Below, one piece after another: positions 53,466-62,709 of a stretch of 64,000 nucleotides of DNA. Within the stretch, counting starts at the first letter, position 1. Every line of letters begins with the position of its first letter. The notes below the pieces were generated by a model. The model ran no database searches. It saw nothing but the letters and a program-made list of their open reading frames with translations, and was not told the DNA's origin. A program made the position numbers and the translations under genes. This DNA comes from Caldilineaceae bacterium (GTDB lineage: Bacteria > Chloroflexota > Anaerolineae > Caldilineales > Caldilineaceae): assembly GCA_026645575.1 (NCBI GenBank), contig JAPKMW010000018.1, positions 74,110 through 138,109 of the forward strand, in the 5' to 3' direction.

Positions 53466-53700
53466 GCGCATGGCCCGTTTGGCCGCTTGCCACGAGCGAC
53501 CGCAGATTATTCGGTCGGAAGAAGCAAGCAATCGCCGACGGGTGACGAGGAGGGGGTTCCCGCCATTGCAACTGTGCAATGGGGGTTAACCGGTAACTGT
53601 GACCCATCATGGTTCCGCCGGGAAAATCGATCAATCAGCGGATGCCCTCAGGCTGTTTCCACCAGCCTACCCCAAAGCCACCTGGCTTTGGACTATCTTT
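53466..53700 (+). ncRNA. glmS self-cleaving ribozyme with a 67-nt insertion
   Basis: Matches the glucosamine-6-phosphate-activated glmS ribozyme. Cleavage is predicted before GCGC at 53466 (A at 53465). P1: GCCCGT...ACGGG, GCTTGC/GCAAGC and tip CGACCG/CGGTCG. The conserved TGACGAGG lies at 53543-53550; its first G corresponds to the catalytic G40 of the Thermoanaerobacter RNA. GAGGG (53549-53553) pairs with CCCTC (53645-53649). ATCGA at 53626-53630 and AGCGGATGCC at 53637-53646 follow, then P3 AGGCTG/CAGCCT and the AAAGCC/GGCTTT hairpin with GGACTAT. Between GGTT and ATCGA, Bacillus subtilis has 1 nt; here there are 67 nt, closed by CCCG/CGGG with an inner CCATTGC/GCAATGG hairpin. It lies 390 bp upstream of glmS, same strand. 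Confidence 0.85.
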
Positions 53701-54089
53701 CCTCTATCCAACCCTTGGACAAGCACGTGTCAAATCCGCCAGGCAACCGGCGGCACAGAATACACGAAGCAGTGGACCCCTTTGACTGAACCTGGTAGTA
53801 AGTGCAGCAGCTTACGTTGAGCTTGACCTTTCCTGTAGGGGCGTATCCTTGCGGTTGCCTCGTGCTTGCTGGTGAACGTGGGGCAAGCCCCTATGGTCGC
53901 TCATGCACCATGTTTTGTTTGATGTTCTTCAATCCCGATCGGTCAAAGGCAGTCGGCCCAATCAATTTTGACAACCTGTTAGGCGTTGCCGCGTTCTGTG
54001 CTCGTCACCCTGTCACCGTGTCACCGTGTCATATGGTCAGGATGCAAAGAGCCATTCGTCAACGCCTTGCTGCCAAGGAGTATACACTC
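53701..54089 (+). other. Long leader between ribozyme and glmS, with octamer repeats
   Basis: Untranslated stretch, although the glmS frame is open across it from 53802. It holds a small hairpin GTAAG/CTTAC (about 53801-53818), three octamers (GTCACCCT, GTCACCGT, GTCACCGT at 54004-54027) and the glmS ribosome site CCAAGGAG. No other gene seen. Confidence 0.55.
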
Positions 54090-55949
54090 ATGTGTGGTAT
54101 TGTCGGCTATATCGGCGCACGTCCGGCCGCGCCTATTGTCTTGAATGGTCTGCGTCAGTTAGAGTACCGTGGTTATGATTCGGCGGGTCTTGCCGTGTTG
54201 GGTGAGGATGGCGCCATTCAAATTCGGCGCGAAGTGGGCAAATTGGGCAATCTTGCCAAAGTATTGGCAGAGGCGCCGGTCGAAGGCGGGGTGGCCGTCG
54301 GGCATACACGGTGGGCCACGCATGGACCGCCCAGTCAGCGCAACGCCCATCCGCACCGCAGCCCCGATGGGCGCATTGTGGTGGTGCAGAATGGCATTGT
54401 CGAGAACTTTGCCGAATTGCGCACTCGTCTGCAAAATGAAGGCTATATCTTCCACAGCGACACTGACACCGAAGTGATCGTGCATCTGGTGCATCGCTAT
54501 TACAACAATGGCTGCGCTGGCGACTTGACTGCGGCTGTGCGCAAAACGTTGGGCGAGTTGAAAGGGCCAAGCGCTATTGTGGTCTTGAGCGAAGATTACC
54601 CCGACCGCCTGATCGCCGCTCGCCTGGGCAATGCCGGCGGCGTCGCCATTGGTCTGGGCGAGGATGAAACCTTTATCGCCAGTGATATTCCCGCCCTCTT
54701 GCAACATACCCGCCAGGTCGCCTTTTTGGAGACACGGCAGATGGCTGTCATCACCCGCGAGGGCGTCGAATACTCGGATCTTAATGGGCAACCACTGCAA
54801 AAGACGACTACCACTATCGACTGGGACCCCCAGGCGGCGGAAAAAGGCCAATTCGCCCACTACATGCAGAAAGAGATCTTCGAGCAAGGGCGCAGCCTGA
54901 CCGACACGCTACGTGGTCGGCTCGATTTTGTTCAACAACGAGTGGTGTTGGATACGCTCAACCTCAGCGCTGCCCGATTGCAAACCATTGAAAAAGTAAC
55001 CATTGTTGCTTGTGGCACCAGCTATTACGCCGGTCTGATGGGCAAATATCTGATCGAACGGTTGGCCCGGCTGCCGGTGGAAGTTGATTACGCCAGCGAG
55101 TTCCGCTATCGCTCGCCCATTGTGACGCCCAACCATCTGGTGCTGGCGATCACCCAGAGCGGCGAAACGGTCGATACACTGGCGGCGCTGGAAGAGGCGC
55201 GCAACGGTGGCGCCTTTACCGCGGCCATTGTCAACGCCATCGGCAGCCAAGCTGCCCGTGTCTGTGATGGCGTCATCTATATGCAGGCTGGCCCGGAGAT
55301 CGGCGTGGCCAGCACCAAAGCCTTTACCGCCTCGGTGACGGATCTCTTTTTGCTGGCGCTCTACCTGGGGCAGGAACGGGGGACGTTAACCGCCGCCGAA
55401 CGCACCGAATTACTGCACGCAGTCGCCACCCTGCCGGGGTTGGCCGGTTCTCTCTTGGAAGAGGCATGGCAGAGCGGCTTCTACCGTCAGTTGGCCGAAC
55501 AATTCCACGAGTACCACAACTTCCTCTACTTGGGCCGCGGTATCAACTATGCCATTGCCCGGGAAGGCGCGCTCAAACTCAAAGAGATCAGCTACATCCA
55601 CGCCGAGGGCTACCCTGCCGGCGAGATGAAACATGGCCCCATCGCCCTCATCGATGAGCGGATGCCCACCGTTGTCATTGCCCCGCGTGATAGTGTCTAT
55701 GACAAGATGGTCAGCCAGGTCGAGCAGGTGAAAGCCCGGCGCGGCGCCGTCCTTGCCGTCGCCCACGCCGATGACGACTACATCCGCAGCAAAGCCGACA
55801 TCATCATGCCGATCCCCAAGATCCATGAACTGCTCACGCCGATCCTCGCGGTCATGCCACTCCAGATCCTGGCCTATGAAATGGCCGTCCGCCGCGGCGC
55901 TGATGTCGATCAGCCGCGCAATTTGGCGAAGAGTGTGACGGTCGAGTAG
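54090..55949 (+). CDS. glmS: Glutamine-fructose-6-phosphate aminotransferase (isomerizing)
   Basis: A 619-aa enzyme making glucosamine-6-phosphate from fructose-6-phosphate and glutamine, the first step to peptidoglycan and aminosugars. The N-terminal glutaminase has the nucleophile Cys after Met (MCGIVGYIGARPAAP), GYDSAGLAVLGEDG and HTRWATHGPPSQRNAHPH. The two SIS sugar-isomerase domains show CGTSYYAGLMGKYLIERLA, ITQSGETVDTLAALEEARNG and LGRGINYAIAREGALKLKEI; the C-terminus is LAKSVTVE. Start fixed by the need for Cys at position 2, so the 96 upstream open codons are excluded. Regulation by the ribozyme at 53466 is expected: rising product triggers cleavage of its own mRNA leader. Confidence 0.97.
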   Translation: MCGIVGYIGARPAAPIVLNGLRQLEYRGYDSAGLAVLGEDGAIQIRREVGKLGNLAKVLAEAPVEGGVAVGHTRWATHGPPSQRNAHPHRSPDGRIVVVQNGIVENFAELRTRLQNEGYIFHSDTDTEVIVHLVHRYYNNGCAGDLTAAVRKTLGELKGPSAIVVLSEDYPDRLIAARLGNAGGVAIGLGEDETFIASDIPALLQHTRQVAFLETRQMAVITREGVEYSDLNGQPLQKTTTTIDWDPQAAEKGQFAHYMQKEIFEQGRSLTDTLRGRLDFVQQRVVLDTLNLSAARLQTIEKVTIVACGTSYYAGLMGKYLIERLARLPVEVDYASEFRYRSPIVTPNHLVLAITQSGETVDTLAALEEARNGGAFTAAIVNAIGSQAARVCDGVIYMQAGPEIGVASTKAFTASVTDLFLLALYLGQERGTLTAAERTELLHAVATLPGLAGSLLEEAWQSGFYRQLAEQFHEYHNFLYLGRGINYAIAREGALKLKEISYIHAEGYPAGEMKHGPIALIDERMPTVVIAPRDSVYDKMVSQVEQVKARRGAVLAVAHADDDYIRSKADIIMPIPKIHELLTPILAVMPLQILAYEMAVRRGADVDQPRNLAKSVTVE

Positions 55950-55964
55950 AAAGAAGACTGAGGT

Positions 55965-55988
55965 CAGAGGTCAGAAGTCAGAAGACAG
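55965..55988. repeat. AGGTCAG heptamer tandem repeat
   Basis: Four units AGGTCAG, AGGTCAG, AAGTCAG, AAGACAG directly after the glmS stop. A third family of short tandem repeats in this window. Confidence 0.75.
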
Positions 55989-55991
55989 CGT

Positions 55992-56042
55992 AAACGAGGA
56001 GTTCGCACCCACGGGCACCCGCCACGTGCGAACTCCTCGTTT
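55992..56042. terminator. Bidirectional terminator between glmS and the DUF58 gene
   Basis: Perfect 17-bp stem AAACGAGGAGTTCGCAC / GTGCGAACTCCTCGTTT with a 17-nt loop. A-tract/T-tract ends on both sides let it serve both converging genes. Confidence 0.85.
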
Positions 56043-56094
56043 GTATAGCTGTGTAGACTTGTTTGTTGCCACGATCCACGCAACACATATGCTG

Positions 56095-57441
56095 TTACCC
56101 GGATGTCAATTGCGTTGGCGCAATCAGATCATCGACCAGATGGGGCAAGTGAAACACGGTAATCTTGGGCAAGAACGATGGCGGCTCTTCGGCCAGGGTA
56201 AAGAGGACGACCCGACGGCCGGCGGCGGCTAGCTCAATGAGCGCGGCCAATAAGGCTTCATGGGCAATGGCCGTGACGACCACAATGGTGGCGCCCCAAG
56301 GCATACGCGGCGCTTCGGTGAGCAAGAGGGTTTCGATGGGCGTGGTGGCAAAGGGGGTGACGGCGGCCAGCAATTCGAGAATATGGAGTAGTTGATTGGG
56401 ACTGCGCCCCGGCAACAGGCGGATCGGCTGGTCGCCGCCGGGGAGGGCGCCATTGGCGATAATGCCAGTGGCGCGCCGTTCTTCCAGCGCCAACGCCGCC
56501 AGGCTACCGGCCACACTGATCGCCCGCTCCTGCAATTCGGGGATGTAGCCATGCCAGTGGCGTTCCATGGTGGTGACATTGAGGAAAAGCTGGATCTGCT
56601 GCTCTTCACTCGGCTCATAGACGCGGCTGAGCAACTGTTGCTGGCGGGCCGTTGCCTTCCAGTGGACGCGACGTTGGCTGTCGCTGCTCTGCCAATCACG
56701 GATGCCCACCGTGCGCAATGGATCTTCAAAGAGACTCTGTGGCGCCCGCACCACGCCAAAGGGACTTTTGCTCGGCAAGCGCAATTCGGCTACGGTGTAG
56801 AGTCGCGGGTAGACAATCAACCGCTGCTGCGCTAACCACTGCACCTCGGTGTCAAAAAAGCCAAAGCCATCGCCGGTGGTCACGGTGGCCGGGCCAAAGT
56901 GGTGAAAGCCACGCGTCGTGCAGGCAATGGCAAAGGTGCGGCGAATACGTTGATAGGCGCCCGGCATCCAGAAGCTATGAAATTCAGCCAGATTCGTCGC
57001 TGAATTGATCTGCAACTGTTTGTCCGCCAGTGGTAGATCAGACGGGAAAGTGTCCCGAATGCGCAGCCAGGTGAGTGGTAACAATTTCTGGTTGCGCACC
57101 TCCAGCGTTAATTGCACCGTCTCCCCTTGAAAGGCGCGCACCTCGCTCAAGGTGCGTTCATAATGTAACCCCGCCAAACTGAGTCGGTTCCACAGCCACC
57201 CGACCCCGGAAACCAACCAGAGCGCCACCCCGCTGGCTGTAAAAAAGCCATTATTGCTCGCCACCCCAACGATGCTGAGGATTAATCCCAGGACGATCCA
57301 GGCATCGCTAAATTGCGTATCCTTGCTCGTGTCAATGGTCATGCGCCGGTTGCGCCCCCATCCGCCCCGCCAACTGGCGGTGAAGGGCGAGTCGGCGCGT
57401 GGCGCTGGGTGGGTTGAACGTTGCGTAGCCGTGTTTGTCAT
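56095..57441 (-). CDS. DUF58 domain membrane protein
   Basis: A protein of about 448 aa with two N-terminal membrane helices (WIVLGLILSIVGVASNNGFF and ASGVALWLVSGVGWLW) and a long outside/cytosolic region containing the DUF58 segment. The signature is FEDPLRTVGIRDWQSSDSQR followed by VHWKATARQQQLLSRVYEP, with a vWA-like C-terminus. DUF58 proteins normally pair with a MoxR AAA ATPase; none is adjacent here, so a partner should lie elsewhere. Start at 57441 (ATG); TTG at 57450 is possible. Sits 27 bp downstream of the Rpn-family gene. Confidence 0.85.
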   Translation of the reverse strand: MTNTATQRSTHPAPRADSPFTASWRGGWGRNRRMTIDTSKDTQFSDAWIVLGLILSIVGVASNNGFFTASGVALWLVSGVGWLWNRLSLAGLHYERTLSEVRAFQGETVQLTLEVRNQKLLPLTWLRIRDTFPSDLPLADKQLQINSATNLAEFHSFWMPGAYQRIRRTFAIACTTRGFHHFGPATVTTGDGFGFFDTEVQWLAQQRLIVYPRLYTVAELRLPSKSPFGVVRAPQSLFEDPLRTVGIRDWQSSDSQRRVHWKATARQQQLLSRVYEPSEEQQIQLFLNVTTMERHWHGYIPELQERAISVAGSLAALALEERRATGIIANGALPGGDQPIRLLPGRSPNQLLHILELLAAVTPFATTPIETLLLTEAPRMPWGATIVVVTAIAHEALLAALIELAAAGRRVVLFTLAEEPPSFLPKITVFHLPHLVDDLIAPTQLTSG

Positions 57442-57468
57442 GATTGCCAATCTTGCCGGTATGGGGCG

Positions 57469-58305
57469 CTAGGATAGCCTCTCAATTTCTGCGGTCGGCA
57501 AGCCGGTTACTTGACTAATTACCGCGGTTGCCATGCCCAGGTTGCGCATCGTGCGGGCCGTTGCAATTTTCTCCTCTTGTCGTCCCTCTTCTACTCCTTT
57601 CTCATGAGCGCTCATGATCTCAGCATAAGCATCGCGCGCACTCTTGAGGCTGGCTTCATAGAGGAGCCGTTCCTGGGGTGACAGCGCCGCCTCTTTGGCG
57701 ATTTCAAAGGCATGGGTAAAGGGTTCGTTGGCTAGCTCGGCGGGAATATCTTGGAGTTCCGGCATATATTTGAGCAGATAGATCCAGCGGTCGGCGGCAT
57801 CGGTCAGTTCGCCAGCCTGTTTGCCAAAGTTGGGCAACTCAATATAGACATAGGTCAGTTTATCATAAAAGATGGTTTTGGCCTGCGTGTCCATGAGTTG
57901 AACACGCCGCAGATAGGTTGTCCCCGTATCTATGGCAAAATTCAGAATGGCGATACAGTAGATCGGCAGCAGTTCAAAGTGCCAGGTTGTCCCTTTCTTG
58001 GCCTGATGAACAATGGGAAAGGTGCTGTAATAGAGAACGCGATCACGAATAAAGGTCTGATACCCGCGTTGCATCTCGACAATAAAGCGATTGCCAACCA
58101 GATCGGTGCAATAGACATCGTAGACGCCCACCCGCTCGTCGGCGGTTTGCGGCAGTTGCTCATTCGGGATATAAGTCAATTCCTGAATGGGATGAGCGAG
58201 TTTGAGTACGTCAAAGAGGAATTGTTTTAGAATGTCTTTGCTCTCTTCCTGAGCAAAAAGGCGTTTGAACCCGAAATCGGTCTTAGGGTCAATATAGCGC
58301 GTCAT
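57469..58305 (-). CDS. Rpn family recombination-promoting nuclease/putative transposase
   Basis: A 278-aa protein of the PD-(D/E)XK nuclease transposase group (Rpn). Opens TRYIDPKTDFGFKRLFAQEE, the usual start of the family. Nuclease core: Asp in RVGVYDVYCTDLVGNRFIVE and the ExQ motif in VEMQRGYQ. C-terminal coiled region with KGVEEGRQEEKIATARTMR. Members are DNA endonucleases that stimulate RecA-independent recombination; they spread horizontally and vary in copy number. No inverted repeats were recognised around it. Confidence 0.9.
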   Translation of the reverse strand: MTRYIDPKTDFGFKRLFAQEESKDILKQFLFDVLKLAHPIQELTYIPNEQLPQTADERVGVYDVYCTDLVGNRFIVEMQRGYQTFIRDRVLYYSTFPIVHQAKKGTTWHFELLPIYCIAILNFAIDTGTTYLRRVQLMDTQAKTIFYDKLTYVYIELPNFGKQAGELTDAADRWIYLLKYMPELQDIPAELANEPFTHAFEIAKEAALSPQERLLYEASLKSARDAYAEIMSAHEKGVEEGRQEEKIATARTMRNLGMATAVISQVTGLPTAEIERLS

Positions 58306-58449
58306 ACTGGCGTCCCCTCTCGCTCTGCGGTCGAATTAACGAGTAGATTTCCTACGCTGATTATGCCACTGGCGGGGTTAGTTGTCAATGGTAGCCGCCG
58401 GAATACACCCAACCCACCCAAACAAACGTGCAATTGGCCCAGGCTGCGG

Positions 58450-58455
58450 TATAAT
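58450..58455 (+). promoter_or_regulatory. TATAAT box at the 5' end of the helicase gene
   Basis: Perfect -10 hexamer with no clear -35 at 17 bp. If used, transcription would begin near 58462, making the ATG at 58463 leaderless or favouring the ATG at 58496. Confidence 0.4.
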
Positions 58456-58495
58456 GGGCGACATGGCAACGAAAGCAACAGAAGCAAAGGGCAAG

Positions 58496-61096
58496 ATGAG
58501 CAACGGTACTTCCCCCCATACACGTCGAGAGCGGCCACAATCTTCGGCAACTGGCGCAGCAGCCCCAACCATTGCCTTGACTGCGCAACAGCGCGCCATC
58601 GTCGCCCATGACAAAGGGCCGGCGTTAGTCTTTGCCGTGGCCGGCGCCGGCAAGACAACGGCCATGGCCCACCGCATCCGCCGGTTGGTGCAGGAAGGAA
58701 TCTTCCCGCCCCAGCAGATCCTCGCCACCACCTTTAATCGCAGCGCGGCGGAAGAATTGCGTGAACGGGTGAATGGCTGGGAAGGCTGTACGCAGGTCGA
58801 AATTCGCACGCTCCATGCGCTGGGCGGCTCGATCCTGGCGCGCGCCCAACAAAAGGGCTATTTGCCAATGCTCAAAGCCAACGCCTTTGCTCAGATCGAC
58901 AGCGCTACCGATACGATTCTCAACAAAGCGCTGGCGGCTGCGCGTAGTCAGAAAGTGTCGTATGTCGAAGAACTCAACCACTTTGACCGTCAGCGCTTTC
59001 TGACGACGTTGGGCATCTGGAAGGGACAGTTGGCCTATGCCAATGTACGCCAGGCTGGGTTGCCGGCAGCCGCGGAAGCCATCGCCCGCCAGGTCACGCC
59101 ACCTAAAGGCTTAGAATGGTATTTAGAACTCTACCGCCTCTACGAAGAGATCCGCCTGGCTGATGGGCTGCTCACCTTTGATGACCAACTGATGACTGGT
59201 TGGGAAGTGTTGGTGCGCCACCCCGACCTGTTGCGAGAGATCCAACGTCGCTACCAATGTGTGCTGGTCGATGAGTTTCAGGATGTCAACCTGGTCCAGT
59301 CCGAACTGCTCGACCTGATCACCGCGCCCCATCGCAACTATATGGCCATCGGCGACGACGACCAGACCATCTATGAGTGGCGGGGGGCGAATGCCGATTT
59401 TATCCTGGCGTTTGAGCAGCGCTACCGGGCCAGGATCTATTTCATGACCGAGAACTTTCGCTGCACTGCCGGTCAAGTGGTCTTAGCCAACGGTGTCATC
59501 CGGCACAATCAGCGGCGGCGGGATAAGCAGTTGCAACTGACGCGCGGCTTTGGCGGCGTCACCCAGTTTCAGCGCCACGCCGACGCTGAACGCATGGGCC
59601 GCACCATCGCCGAGCAGGTCAAAGCGGCGCAAAAACAAGGCCACCCCCTGGACAAAATTGCCGTACTTGTGCGGGTCTACGCCCAGACGCCACCAGTGGA
59701 GCAGGCGTTGATGGCCGCCAACCTACCCTACATCGTCGAGGGCGATGTCCCCTTCTACCAGCGCCCGGAAGTGCAAACGCTGATCGACTATTGCCGTCTG
59801 GCCTTTTTGGAAAAGTTGTTACTGGCTGGTGAGAAGCTGGCCGCCGAACAGGCGCGTCAGTTAGAAACTAGTTGGCGACAGATCTACTGGCAACCCAAGC
59901 GCTACATTAGTCGTGACCTCAGCCAGAAGCTTCTCGACTACGTTCGCCAGGGCCATGTACCCCTCTCAGAGGCGCTGCGCCTATTTACCGCCGATACGCG
60001 CGCAACCGTGGGCGACAAACTGCAAAGCCTGGCGGCGGACCTGCTCTGGTTGGTCGAAGCCTTGCCGGGTGGCCCACGTGCCAACTGGCCGGCCGTGCGG
60101 GTGCTGACCGAGTTGGAGCAGCGGCTGGGCTATCGCCGCTTTCTGGAAGAAGAGAGTGGTTTTGCCGAAAGCGGCGTTGCCAAAGCCGACACGGTGACGG
60201 CCTTTCTCGACTATGCTCAGGGCAAGGGCAATCTGATCACCTTCCTTCAGTTGGTGCGTAACCTGGGGCAACAGAATGAACAAGTGGAGGTGGTTGATCG
60301 CAGCAACAAAGTGGTCATCACCACGATCTTTCGCGCCAAGGGGCGCGAGTGGCCGGTGGTGATGGTGCCGCACTGCAATGAAGGTTTCTTCCCCTACAAA
60401 GCGGCGGAAAACCTGGAAGAGGAGCGGCGTCTGCTCTATGTCGCCATCACCCGCTCCCAGCGCGATCTCTATCTCCACGCCATCCAGGAGGCCGACCTTT
60501 CGCCCTTTCTGGAAGAGGCGCAATACAAATGGCTCTTGCTGGCGGTGCGCGATGTCACCGCCGCCATTTTGAAAGCGCCCAGCACCTGGACGACGCAAGA
60601 CCTGGTAACGCTGGCGCGCTATCTCCACCCGTTGCATCTTCACAGCTATTTTCAGGGCTGGATGAACTGGCCGGCCAGCGAGCGGGAAGCGGCGGCAACC
60701 CTCATGGTGCGCTTCTTCCGCACGGTGGCGGAACAGCAGCTTTTCGCCAAACTCAACCTCGCCCCTGATTTTGCCGAGCCGTGGCGCGCCATGCTGAGTA
60801 CAAAGCGTCCCCTACCGCCGCTCCCCCTGCCCGACCTGGCGCCGACCCCCGCCGAACCCAAGCCTACCTTTCTGCAACGCCAGATCGGCAAGATTTTTGG
60901 TGCGCGTTCGGCCACCTTTTCGGCGCCCCCACCAACCTGGTCGGTTGGGGACCGGGTGCGCCATGCCGAGTTCGGGGTAGGTAAGGTGATCAAGGTGTTG
61001 CCAACGCTGTCGCCGCCGGTGCTGTGGGTGCGCTTTGAGGGGCAGAATGCGCCCCAACGCTTTCCGCTCGATACGGATCAGTTACAGGTAGTGTGA
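58496..61096 (+). CDS. UvrD/PcrA-type ATP-dependent DNA helicase
   Basis: An 866-aa SF1A helicase, 3'-5'. Motif I AVAGAGKTTAMAHRI, Ia ILATTFNRSAAEELRER, II LVDEFQDVN, III AIGDDDQTIYEWRGA, IV ENFRCTAGQVVLANG, V TTIFRAKGREWPVVMVPHC, VI EERRLLYVAITRSQRDLYL. The last 50 residues (VGDRVRHAEFGVGKVIKVLP) form a PcrA-type C-terminal Tudor fold that contacts RNA polymerase in related helicases. It acts in DNA repair and removal of bound proteins. Starts at 58454, 58463 or 58496 are possible; 58496 has a weak AAAGGG site and lies after the TATAAT box. Confidence 0.92.
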   Translation: MSNGTSPHTRRERPQSSATGAAAPTIALTAQQRAIVAHDKGPALVFAVAGAGKTTAMAHRIRRLVQEGIFPPQQILATTFNRSAAEELRERVNGWEGCTQVEIRTLHALGGSILARAQQKGYLPMLKANAFAQIDSATDTILNKALAAARSQKVSYVEELNHFDRQRFLTTLGIWKGQLAYANVRQAGLPAAAEAIARQVTPPKGLEWYLELYRLYEEIRLADGLLTFDDQLMTGWEVLVRHPDLLREIQRRYQCVLVDEFQDVNLVQSELLDLITAPHRNYMAIGDDDQTIYEWRGANADFILAFEQRYRARIYFMTENFRCTAGQVVLANGVIRHNQRRRDKQLQLTRGFGGVTQFQRHADAERMGRTIAEQVKAAQKQGHPLDKIAVLVRVYAQTPPVEQALMAANLPYIVEGDVPFYQRPEVQTLIDYCRLAFLEKLLLAGEKLAAEQARQLETSWRQIYWQPKRYISRDLSQKLLDYVRQGHVPLSEALRLFTADTRATVGDKLQSLAADLLWLVEALPGGPRANWPAVRVLTELEQRLGYRRFLEEESGFAESGVAKADTVTAFLDYAQGKGNLITFLQLVRNLGQQNEQVEVVDRSNKVVITTIFRAKGREWPVVMVPHCNEGFFPYKAAENLEEERRLLYVAITRSQRDLYLHAIQEADLSPFLEEAQYKWLLLAVRDVTAAILKAPSTWTTQDLVTLARYLHPLHLHSYFQGWMNWPASEREAAATLMVRFFRTVAEQQLFAKLNLAPDFAEPWRAMLSTKRPLPPLPLPDLAPTPAEPKPTFLQRQIGKIFGARSATFSAPPPTWSVGDRVRHAEFGVGKVIKVLPTLSPPVLWVRFEGQNAPQRFPLDTDQLQVV

Positions 61097-61115
61097 TCTG
61101 AAAGAGGAAAAATCT

Positions 61116-62705
61116 ATGCCGGCCAAACCGCCGAACATTCTCATCATCCAAGCTGATCAGTGCGCCGCCCCGGCGTTGCCCCCCTACGGCCACCCGGTTG
61201 TCAAAGCGCCAAATATTGCCGCGCTAGGCGAAAGCGGAGTCGTTTTTGAAAATGCTTATTGTAACTCGCCCCTCTGCGCCCCCTCGCGCTTCTCGATGTT
61301 GACCGGCCAGTTGCCTTCGCACACCGGCGTCTATGACAATGCCAGCGAAATGCCGTCGCAGATCCCCACCTTTGCCCATTACCTGCGCCACCTGGGCTAC
61401 CAGACGATCCTCTGCGGCAAGATGCACTTTGTCGGCGCCGACCAACTGCATGGCTTTGAAGAGCGCTTGACCACCGACATCTACCCCGCCGACTTCACCT
61501 GGACGCCCGATTGGGAACACCCGGAGCGGATCCAGGAATGGTATCACAACATGTTCAGTGTGGTGACTGCCGGCCAATGCGCCGCCGCACTCGACCTGGA
61601 CTACGATGATGAGGTGGCCTTTCAGGGGGTGCGCAAACTCTATAACCTGGCCCGTTCTAGGGATGAGCGCCCTTTCTGTATGGTTGTCTCCTTCACCCAT
61701 CCCCACGATCCCTATCTGGTCACACCAGCGTATTGGCAGCGCTACACCGATGATGAGATTGATATGCCAAAGGTCGCGCCGGCCTATGATCAACTTGACG
61801 CCCACAGCCGCCGCCTGCTCGATTGCTTTGCTGTTGACGAATACACTATCACTGAACAGCAGATCCGAGATGCCCGTCATGGCTACTACAGCGCCATCAG
61901 CTATATCGACGACAAGGTTGGGCAACTGTTGCACGCCTTGCAAGCCACCGGTCGCGACCAGGAGACCATCGTCATCTTTACGTCTGATCATGGCGACATG
62001 CTGGGTGAACACCGTCTTTGGTACAAAATGTCCTGGTTGGAATGGTCGGCGCGGGTGCCGTTGATCGTTCATGCGCCGCAACGCTTTGCACCCAAGCGGG
62101 TGGCAGCCCCGGTTTCCTTGCTGGATCTCTTGCCGACCCTGGTCGATCTGGCGACAGAGGGCCACGGCGTACCCTGGGCTGCGCCACTTGATGGGGATAG
62201 TTTGCTGGGCTTGTTGACCGGTGCAGTAGATAGCCCCACTTGGGACGATCGGCCCGTCGTCGGTGAATATCTAGCCGAATGTGTGGCTACCCCACTTCTT
62301 ATGATCCGGCAAGGACGGTACAAATATATTTGTGCCGAAGGCGACCCGGCGCAACTCTATGATCTGGTGGCTGACCCGAACGAAGTCGCCAATCTTGCGG
62401 GCTTGCCGGCCTATGCTGCGCTCTGCCAGCAGTTTCAGCAAGCGGTGGCGCAACGGTGGAATATACCGCAGTTGCGCCAACAGGTGATCGAAAGCCAACG
62501 CCGCCGTCGTCTGGTGGCCGATGCCCTGTTGCAAGGCAAGCCGACCTATTGGGACTTCCAACCCCGGCGCGACGCCAGCCAGGAATATGTGCGCAACCAC
62601 ATGGAATTTTGGGAACTCTACAAACGCACCCGTTTCCCCTATGCCGAGCCGCCACAGCCTATGCGCACCGTGACCCGCTATGCCAACCTGCCGCCTACTC
62701 GTTAA
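61116..62705 (+). CDS. betC: Sulfatase, choline-sulfatase-like
   Basis: A 529-aa type I sulfatase. Modified-Cys site CAPSRFSMLTG (Cys54 to formylglycine); metal ligands in NILIIQADQ and FTSDHGDMLGEHRLWYKMSW; substrate loop FTHPHDPYLVTPAYWQRYTD. The C-terminal YWDFQPRRDASQEYVRNHME is characteristic of choline-sulfatases (BetC), which release choline and sulfate from choline-O-sulfate. The substrate is inferred by similarity; a related arylsulfatase cannot be excluded. No signal peptide, as in BetC. It follows the helicase gene by 19 bp, with an AGAGGAAAA site. Confidence 0.8.
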   Translation: MPAKPPNILIIQADQCAAPALPPYGHPVVKAPNIAALGESGVVFENAYCNSPLCAPSRFSMLTGQLPSHTGVYDNASEMPSQIPTFAHYLRHLGYQTILCGKMHFVGADQLHGFEERLTTDIYPADFTWTPDWEHPERIQEWYHNMFSVVTAGQCAAALDLDYDDEVAFQGVRKLYNLARSRDERPFCMVVSFTHPHDPYLVTPAYWQRYTDDEIDMPKVAPAYDQLDAHSRRLLDCFAVDEYTITEQQIRDARHGYYSAISYIDDKVGQLLHALQATGRDQETIVIFTSDHGDMLGEHRLWYKMSWLEWSARVPLIVHAPQRFAPKRVAAPVSLLDLLPTLVDLATEGHGVPWAAPLDGDSLLGLLTGAVDSPTWDDRPVVGEYLAECVATPLLMIRQGRYKYICAEGDPAQLYDLVADPNEVANLAGLPAYAALCQQFQQAVAQRWNIPQLRQQVIESQRRRRLVADALLQGKPTYWDFQPRRDASQEYVRNHMEFWELYKRTRFPYAEPPQPMRTVTRYANLPPTR

Positions 62706-62709
62706 CACA

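Noticed and set aside
53802..54089. 96-codon N-terminal extension of GlmS
   Set aside because: The mature enzyme needs Cys right after the initiator Met; the extension runs through octamer repeats and lacks a ribosome site.
57469..58305. Complete insertion sequence
   Set aside because: A single Rpn-family gene without terminal inverted repeats or target duplications that I could see.
61224..62165. Antisense open frame over the sulfatase
   Set aside because: Fully covered by a well-supported sulfatase gene on the other strand.
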